Assembly: GCA_041288195.1 (NCBI GenBank)
Contig: JBGGME010000021.1
Coordinates: 1 to 27,054 of the forward strand
Origin: AWTP1-13 sp041288195
GTDB lineage: Bacteria > Pseudomonadota > Alphaproteobacteria > Rhizobiales > Hyphomicrobiaceae
Reading direction: 5' to 3'
Length of the DNA: 27,054 nucleotides
Part shown: positions 22,362-27,054 of the stretch, piece by piece
Position numbering within the stretch: position 1 is the stretch's first letter
How the letters are laid out: every line of letters begins with the position of its first letter
Notes under the pieces: model-generated
The model's database searches: none
Told to the model about the DNA's origin: nothing
The model's input: only the letters and a program-made list of their open reading frames with translations
Translations under genes and position numbers: made by a program

Positions 22362-22447
22362 TCCCGGATGCCGAGCCAAGGCGAGGCAATCCGGGACCTT
22401 GCCCCGTCAAGACCCCGGCTCTGCGCGCTGTCGCGCTCCGGCCGGGG
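22362..22447. repeat. paired palindromic unit downstream of hemH
   Basis: TCCCGGAT at 22362-22369 pairs with ATCCGGGA at 22389-22396, and CCCCGGC at 22413-22419 pairs with GCCGGGG at 22441-22447, giving two adjacent stem-loops in the 216-bp gap after hemH. The CCCGGAT..ATCCGGG style resembles dispersed intergenic palindromes of alphaproteobacteria. It could also serve as the hemH transcript end, although no T tract follows. Confidence 0.5.
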
Positions 22448-22552
22448 ACACGCAAGACTGGGCTGATGGGTGGATCGTCCTGCCAATTCCGATTAGCCTC
22501 GGCTTGGGAGCCTGCACGGGCGGCCTTCGCTTCGATGGGGAGCACACGCTAC

Positions 22553-24112
22553 ATGGCCGAACAGATGAACGGGGCGGAGAGCCTGGTGCGGACGCTGCTG
22601 GCGGGCGGCGTCGACGTGTGCTTCACCAACCCCGGCACGTCCGAGATGCACTTCGTGGCGGCGCTCGACAAGGTGCCGGGCATGCGCTGCGTGCTGGGCC
22701 TGTTCGAGGGCGTGGTGACGGGGGCGGCCGACGGCTACTACCGCATGCTCGGGCGCCCCGCCTCGACCCTGCTGCACCTGGGCCCCGGCCTCGCCAACGG
22801 GCTCGCCAACCTGCACAACGCCAAGAAGGCCAGCTCCGGCATCGTCAACATCGTCGGCGAGCACGCCACCTACCACATCGCGCACGACGCCCCGCTGACC
22901 GCCGACATCGAGGGCGTGGCGGCCCCCATGTCGCACTGGGTCAAGACCTCGCCCAGCTCGCGCACGATTGCGGCGGACGGCGCGCTGGCGATCGAGGCCG
23001 CGCGGCAGCGCCCCGGCCGCATCGCCACGCTGATCCTGCCGGCCGACACCGCCTGGGGCCCCGCCGACGCTATCGTCGAGGCAACACCCCCGCCCGCGGC
23101 GCCCAAGGTGTCGGAGGAGGCCGTGAAGGCTGCCGCCGCCATGCTGCGCGAGAGCAAGAAGGCGACCCTGCTGATGGGCGGCGACGCGCTGCGCCAGCGC
23201 CCCCTGGAGCTTGCAGGCCGGATCGCCGCCAAGACCGGCTGCGGCATTCTCACCGAGGGCGCCAACACCCGCCTCGAGCGCGGGGCCGGCCGCGTCCAGG
23301 TGCACCGCATCCCCTACGTCGTCGAGAGCGCGCTTGCCGTGATGCGCAAGGCGGGCAACCTGGTGCTGGTGGGCGCGCGCGAGCCGGTCGCGTTCTTCGC
23401 CTATCCGGACAAGCCGAGCCTGCTGATGCCGAAGGACGCCAAGTCGACCAAGCTCGCGGGGCTCGAGGACGACATGGAGGCGGCGCTCGAGGCGCTCGCC
23501 ATCGAGCTCGACGCCATCGGCGTGGCCCCAGCCGGCGTCGCCGCACCGAGGCGGCCTGCGCTTCCGTCGGGCCCGATCGCCCCGCCGGCAATCGCCTCCA
23601 TCCTCGGCGCCATGCTGCCCGACAACGCCATCGTCATCGACGAGAGCATCACGACGGGCCGCGAGTTCTTCCCCGAGACGGCCGGCGCCCCGCCGCACGA
23701 CTGGATCAACAACCGCGGCGGCTCGATCGGCTACGCCACGCCGGTCGCCGTCGGCGCCGCCATCGCCTGCCCCGACCGCAAGGTGATCGCGCTCGTCGGC
23801 GACGGCAGCGCCATGTACACGCTGCAGTCGCTGTGGACCATGGCGCGCGAGGGCCTCGCCGTCACCACGGTGATCTTCGCCAACGGCACCTACAATATCC
23901 TGCGTGGCGAGCTCACCAATGTGGGCGTCAGGAACCCCGGCCCGCGCGCCGTCGACATGCTCTCGCTCGGCCGGCCCGACATCGACTGGGTGTCGCTCGC
24001 CCGCGGCATGGGCGTGGAGGCCTCGCGGGCGCAGACCTGCGAGCAGCTGATCAAGGGCCTCAACGCCGGCCTCAAGTCCCAGGGGCCCTACCTGGTCGAG
24101 GTGCGGCTGTAA
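22553..24112 (+). CDS. ThDP-dependent acetolactate synthase / benzoylformate decarboxylase-like enzyme
   Basis: A 519-residue thiamine-diphosphate enzyme of the acetolactate synthase large subunit/benzoylformate decarboxylase superfamily. The N-terminal PYR domain has GVDVCFTNPGTSEMHFVAAL and the catalytic Glu E52 (LGLFEGVVTGAADGYYRM); the middle domain spans about 185-330; the C-terminal PP domain carries the cofactor motif GDG (416-418) to N444/N448 (VGDGSAMYTLQSLW .. FANGTYNILRGEL). Members starting NGAESLVRTLLAGGVDVCF are usually labelled acetolactate synthase large subunit, but no ilvH/ilvN regulatory subunit is present and the sequence is closer to the decarboxylase-like branch, so the substrate is uncertain. 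The ATG at 22553 has GGGGAG ten bases before it; 22565 is an alternative, and the open frame upstream to 22466 looks unconserved. Its stop is 3 nt from that of the convergent hydrolase gene. Confidence 0.9.
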   Translation: MAEQMNGAESLVRTLLAGGVDVCFTNPGTSEMHFVAALDKVPGMRCVLGLFEGVVTGAADGYYRMLGRPASTLLHLGPGLANGLANLHNAKKASSGIVNIVGEHATYHIAHDAPLTADIEGVAAPMSHWVKTSPSSRTIAADGALAIEAARQRPGRIATLILPADTAWGPADAIVEATPPPAAPKVSEEAVKAAAAMLRESKKATLLMGGDALRQRPLELAGRIAAKTGCGILTEGANTRLERGAGRVQVHRIPYVVESALAVMRKAGNLVLVGAREPVAFFAYPDKPSLLMPKDAKSTKLAGLEDDMEAALEALAIELDAIGVAPAGVAAPRRPALPSGPIAPPAIASILGAMLPDNAIVIDESITTGREFFPETAGAPPHDWINNRGGSIGYATPVAVGAAIACPDRKVIALVGDGSAMYTLQSLWTMAREGLAVTTVIFANGTYNILRGELTNVGVRNPGPRAVDMLSLGRPDIDWVSLARGMGVEASRAQTCEQLIKGLNAGLKSQGPYLVEVRL

Positions 24113-24115
24113 CGG

Positions 24116-25582
24116 CTACCGTGCGTTGAACTCGACGAAGCCAAGGGTCGCTTGGCGTATGGGTCGCGTGCGCGCGAAGACGCCGACGCCCTCGCGGCCG
24201 CCGAGTTCGTTGGTGTTGCCTTCGATCGTCAGCAGGTCGCCGCCGTTGCGGCCCACGACCAGGCCCACGTGCCCGTGCCCCTCGCCGGTATCGATGAAGA
24301 ACACGTGGCCCGGCTGCACCTGGCTCGGGTCCGAGACGGCCGTGTCTTGCGCGATCCGCCGGAACCCGGCGCGGCCGGCCTTCTGCCACATGTCGTGCAC
24401 GCCCGCCGTGCGCGGCACGGGCGAGGCAACGCCCAGTCCTCGCGCCGCATTGTCGAAGCACCACACGATGAAGCCCGCGCACCAGGGGAAGCTGCCCGTG
24501 GTCGGATCGATGCCGGCGGCGCGCAGGTATTGATCGACCCTCGGTCCCCTGTTGGAGCCGAGCGGAACCTCGCGCACATGCTGCTGCTCCTCGCTTGTCG
24601 CGACCTCGACGACCCTGCGCAGCAGGTCGCTTGGGGGAGCCGAAGGCGTGGGTGGCGTGACGGCCGCATCGCCGAACAGAGCGGACCAGGTGGCTCGCCC
24701 GACAGCGCCGTCAACCGACAGCGGCCTACCGTCGGCGTCGAATGATCGTGCCTGAAACAGCTTGACCGCCGCGGCCGTAAGAGCACCGAAGTCGCCATCC
24801 ACATCGAGAGGCACGGCCTTTCCCTTGGAGTCTATCTTGGACCAACAGCCCAGCTGATTCAGTCTCCTCTGCAGCAGCACGACCACGGCCGGATTGGGAT
24901 GGTTGAGCCGCACGACGACGCCGGGATAGTCCGCCTTCGAAAGGTCGGCGTCGGCCGGCGGCGGCGGCGCGACGGGAAGGGGAACGTCATCCTCGGCAGG
25001 GATGTTCACCCCCTCCAGGTCCATGAGCCGGCGCAGGAGCGCCATGGCACCGATCTGTGCACTCACGGCGTTCGGATCGAACACGCCGTCGCGGACGAAC
25101 TTCCCCTTCTGGTAGTTGTTGGTGGCGCTCCAGAGGTAGGGGCTGTTGACCCTCGTATTGCGCGAGCGGTAGCCCCATCCGTTGTAGGCCTCGAGCTGGT
25201 AGGCGATCCGCTCGATCGACCACAGCTTGACCGCGGCGAACCCATCGAAGTTGAGCGCGTCGACGGCGCTTTCCTCCCATTGGAAGGGCGGCATCCCGGT
25301 GGGCGGGCGGCCGGCCGGGACCTGGACCGTGCGCCGGGTCAGCGGGTCCCCGTTGTGAAGGTGGGTCGTGAAGTTCAGCCCGCCTTCCATCTCGTGAATG
25401 ATGCCGATCACGTACCAGGGCACGCCGGTCGCATTCGCCACCTGGTCGTATCGGGCCTTGCCGTCGGCGATGGCGCGCACGCGGGCGTCGGTGGCTGCGA
25501 GCCGCCGGCCCGCCGGAATCTCCATCCTCGCCCAGAGGTCCGCGTAGCCTTTCCGCAGCTCGCCGTAGGGGTACGTCGCCAT
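24116..25582 (-). CDS. three-domain peptidoglycan hydrolase: lysozyme-like + PG-binding + CHAP-like amidase
   Basis: A 488-residue protein with three parts. Residues about 1-190 look like a lysozyme-fold muramidase (YDQVANATGVPWYVIGIIHEMEGGLNF, with a probable catalytic Glu at E64, then THLHNGDPL and ESAVDAL). A Pro-rich linker is at 200-212. About 220-305 is a PG_binding_1 domain (VVVLLQRRLNQLG .. VDGDFGALTAAAVKLFQ .. VDGAVGRATWSALFG). About 320-488 is a CHAP/NlpC-type amidase of the TIGR02594 kind, with Cys C368 in FPWCAGFIVWCF, His H438 in GHGHVGLVVG and Asn N456 in IEGNTNELGG. No signal peptide or membrane helix is seen, which is odd for a wall enzyme and recalls phage endolysins or injected effectors. 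The ATG at 25582 has AGGGAG seven bases upstream. The frame runs open to 26872 antisense over dctM, which I reject as coding. Assignment of the first domain is by pattern, less sure than the other two. Confidence 0.85.
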   Translation of the reverse strand: MATYPYGELRKGYADLWARMEIPAGRRLAATDARVRAIADGKARYDQVANATGVPWYVIGIIHEMEGGLNFTTHLHNGDPLTRRTVQVPAGRPPTGMPPFQWEESAVDALNFDGFAAVKLWSIERIAYQLEAYNGWGYRSRNTRVNSPYLWSATNNYQKGKFVRDGVFDPNAVSAQIGAMALLRRLMDLEGVNIPAEDDVPLPVAPPPPADADLSKADYPGVVVRLNHPNPAVVVLLQRRLNQLGCWSKIDSKGKAVPLDVDGDFGALTAAAVKLFQARSFDADGRPLSVDGAVGRATWSALFGDAAVTPPTPSAPPSDLLRRVVEVATSEEQQHVREVPLGSNRGPRVDQYLRAAGIDPTTGSFPWCAGFIVWCFDNAARGLGVASPVPRTAGVHDMWQKAGRAGFRRIAQDTAVSDPSQVQPGHVFFIDTGEGHGHVGLVVGRNGGDLLTIEGNTNELGGREGVGVFARTRPIRQATLGFVEFNAR

Positions 25583-25743
25583 GGTTGCTCTCCCTGGGTC
25601 TTGACGAGCCCCGAGTCGTATCTGAGTCGAAACCGCGCCGGACCATGATCGCGGCGCCCGTCCACGATCGGCTGGGAGTGCAAAGTGCGCGTTTTTGGCG
25701 GCAGTGGCGCCCAACGGCAGGTCCCTGCCTGCACGCATGCGGC

Positions 25744-27012
25744 CTAGAACTTCCCCGTCACCAGGAACATGGCGATCCAGGGCTGCCAGATGACGATGAC
25801 GAGGCAGACGATCATCAGGCCGATGAAGGGGATGGCGGCCTGGCACAACAGGCCGAAGCTCTGCTTGAAGGCGCTCATGGCCACGATCAGGTTGAGGCCC
25901 ACGGGCGGCGTCAGGTAGCCGATCTCGAGGTTGAGGATCATGATCAGGCCGAACAGCACCTTGTCGTAGCCGTAGGACTGCGCCAGCGGCGCCAGCAGGG
26001 GCGCAAGCACCAGGATCGCCTCCCCCGTCGTCATCAGGCAGCCGACGATCAACAGCAGGACGTTGACGAGCAGCATGAACATGACCGGGCTCGAGATATA
26101 GCCCTGCATCAATTCGACGAGGCTCTGCGGCACGCGGTTCTCGGTCAGGATGATGTTGAGGCTCAGCGCCACGGCGATCAGCGGGAACAGCGAGCCGCCG
26201 AGCTTGGAGGCCTCGAGCACGACGCCGTAGAAGTCGCCGAGCTTGAGCTCCTTGTGGACGAGGATCTCCACCAGCAGCGAGTAGGCGAGAGCGACGGCCG
26301 CCGCCTCGGTCGCCGTGAAATAGCCCGAATAGATGCCGCCGAGCAGGATCACCGGCATCATCGCCGCCCAGATCCCCTCGCGGAAGGCGACGCGGAACTC
26401 GGCCCAGTCGAAGCGCGCGGTCGGCATGTTCCAGTTGAACCACACCGAGTAGGCCGACAGCACGAAGGTGATGAGCAGGCCCGGGCCGAAGCCCGCGGCG
26501 AACAGGTCCGTGACCGAGGTCTCCGTCACCAGCCCGTAGATGATCATCGGGATCGAGGGCGGGATGATGATGCCGAGCGTGCCGCCCGACATGATGGCGC
26601 CGAGCGAGAACTTGTTGTCGTAGCCCGCCTGGCGCATGGCCGGATACATCACGGCACCGATCGCCAGCATGGTGACGATCGAGGAGCCGGAGATGGCGGC
26701 GAACACGGCGCACGAGAGGATGGTGGCGACCGCCAGCCCGCCCGGCATGGGCTTCGTCAGCGTGGACAGGATGCGGATCAGCCGCTGCGCGATGGAGCCG
26801 CGCGTCATGACGTTGCCGCACAGGATGAACAGCGGGATCGACAGGATCACCTCCTTGTCGAGCCCCACCCACATGTCCTCGACGATGTCCTCGAGGTTGC
26901 CGCGCCCCCAGAGCAGGTGAACGCAGGCAGCGGCCGCAAGCAGCACCACCAGCAACGGCTGGCGCAGAACCAGCAGGCCCAGGACCGAGCCGATCAGCGC
27001 CAGCGCCTTCAT
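25744..27012 (-). CDS. dctM: TRAP transporter large permease, DctM subunit
   Basis: The 422-residue, roughly 12-helix large membrane subunit of a TRAP-type (sodium-driven, solute-binding-protein-dependent) carboxylate transporter. Family marks: IPLFILCGNVMTRGSIAQRL, ISGSSIVTMLAIGAVMYPAM, the signature FSLGAIMSGGTLGIIIPPSIPMIIYG, GYFTATEAAAVAL, VGCLMTTGEAILVLAPLL and LNLEIGYLTPPVGLNLIV. The substrate cannot be read from the permease; the binding protein (DctP) is outside the window. The ATG at 27012 has CGGAG eight bases upstream. It is separated by 161 bp from the hydrolase gene downstream, so the two need not be one operon. Confidence 0.97.
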   Translation of the reverse strand: MKALALIGSVLGLLVLRQPLLVVLLAAAACVHLLWGRGNLEDIVEDMWVGLDKEVILSIPLFILCGNVMTRGSIAQRLIRILSTLTKPMPGGLAVATILSCAVFAAISGSSIVTMLAIGAVMYPAMRQAGYDNKFSLGAIMSGGTLGIIIPPSIPMIIYGLVTETSVTDLFAAGFGPGLLITFVLSAYSVWFNWNMPTARFDWAEFRVAFREGIWAAMMPVILLGGIYSGYFTATEAAAVALAYSLLVEILVHKELKLGDFYGVVLEASKLGGSLFPLIAVALSLNIILTENRVPQSLVELMQGYISSPVMFMLLVNVLLLIVGCLMTTGEAILVLAPLLAPLAQSYGYDKVLFGLIMILNLEIGYLTPPVGLNLIVAMSAFKQSFGLLCQAAIPFIGLMIVCLVIVIWQPWIAMFLVTGKF

Positions 27013-27025
27013 GTCCGGTGCTCCG

Positions 27026-27054
27026 TCATTCCTGGAACTCCGGCGGCTGCGGCT
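27026..27054 (-). CDS. C-terminal end of a probable TRAP small permease (DctQ), partial
   Basis: On the minus strand the frame ending TGA at 27026-27028 reads PQPPEFQE and runs off the window. A short Pro/Glu tail ending 13 nt before dctM is what is expected for DctQ, which normally precedes DctM. Only eight residues are visible, so the call rests on position alone. Confidence 0.5.

Noticed and set aside
25680..25740. Terminator for dctM
   Set aside because: A GCAGG/CCTGC stem exists near 25717-25730, but on the minus strand no T tract follows, so I do not call it.
25583..26872. Upstream extension of the peptidoglycan hydrolase frame to 918 residues
   Set aside because: The extension overlaps dctM on the same strand in another frame and is Arg/His/Pro-rich without domains; a good ribosome binding site marks the ATG at 25582.

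Overview
The window is GC-rich chromosomal DNA from an alphaproteobacterium, most likely Hyphomicrobiales/Rhizobiales. The evidence is the gene order ctaC-ctaD-ctaB-(small CoxF-like)-ctaG-ctaE-DUF983-SURF1 for an aa3-type cytochrome c oxidase, an IalB-family protein, a CQCQKT-type ferrochelatase and the thrC / M16 peptidase / RimJ-type acetyltransferase cluster. No rRNA, tRNA, CRISPR array, integrase or transposase gene was found. The genus cannot be fixed from the sequence alone.

Layout. (1) 1-338 is non-coding with an inverted set of short tandem repeats. (2) 339-1933 holds a divergent pair: a periplasmic DsbD N-domain-like protein (minus) and a YqgE/AlgH protein (plus). (3) 2012-8857, all minus strand and read right to left: threonine synthase (TTG start), an M16 zinc peptidase overlapping it by 4 nt, a GNAT acetyltransferase, and a 1162-residue 7TM/PAS/GGDEF/EAL c-di-GMP protein with a proline-rich tail. 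(4) 9060-15829, minus strand, is the cytochrome oxidase operon: structural subunits II, I and III, heme O synthase, the Cox11-type copper chaperone, SURF1, a DUF983 zinc-ribbon membrane protein and a 51-residue CoxF-like membrane protein. A REPIN-like nested palindrome sits inside this operon between ctaE and the DUF983 gene. (5) 15830-16308 is a long leader region with GGGGTC/GACCCC hairpins. (6) 16309-24112, plus strand: IalB-family protein, thiG-thiE, a CHAD protein, UDP-glucose dehydrogenase overlapping ferrochelatase, and a ThDP-dependent acetolactate synthase/benzoylformate decarboxylase-like enzyme. (7) 24116-27054, minus strand: a three-part peptidoglycan hydrolase without an export signal, then the large permease of a TRAP transporter and the last codons of what is probably its small permease.

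How the genes work together. The best-defined unit is the terminal oxidase: CtaB starts heme A synthesis, CtaG supplies CuB, SURF1 helps place heme A, and CtaC/D/E form the enzyme. HemH, which makes protoheme, lies elsewhere in the window and is not part of that operon. ThiG and ThiE cover the thiazole and coupling steps of thiamine synthesis and need ThiS, ThiC and others from outside the window; their product ThDP is the cofactor of the enzyme at 22553-24112. Most of the window is conserved housekeeping chromosome.

I did not find a clear new defence or mobile system. The points most worth a second look are the c-di-GMP protein (substituted GGDQF cyclase signature, intact EAL, PPPLP-rich tail), the unexported three-domain murein hydrolase, and the palindromic repeat units placed in and before the oxidase operon.
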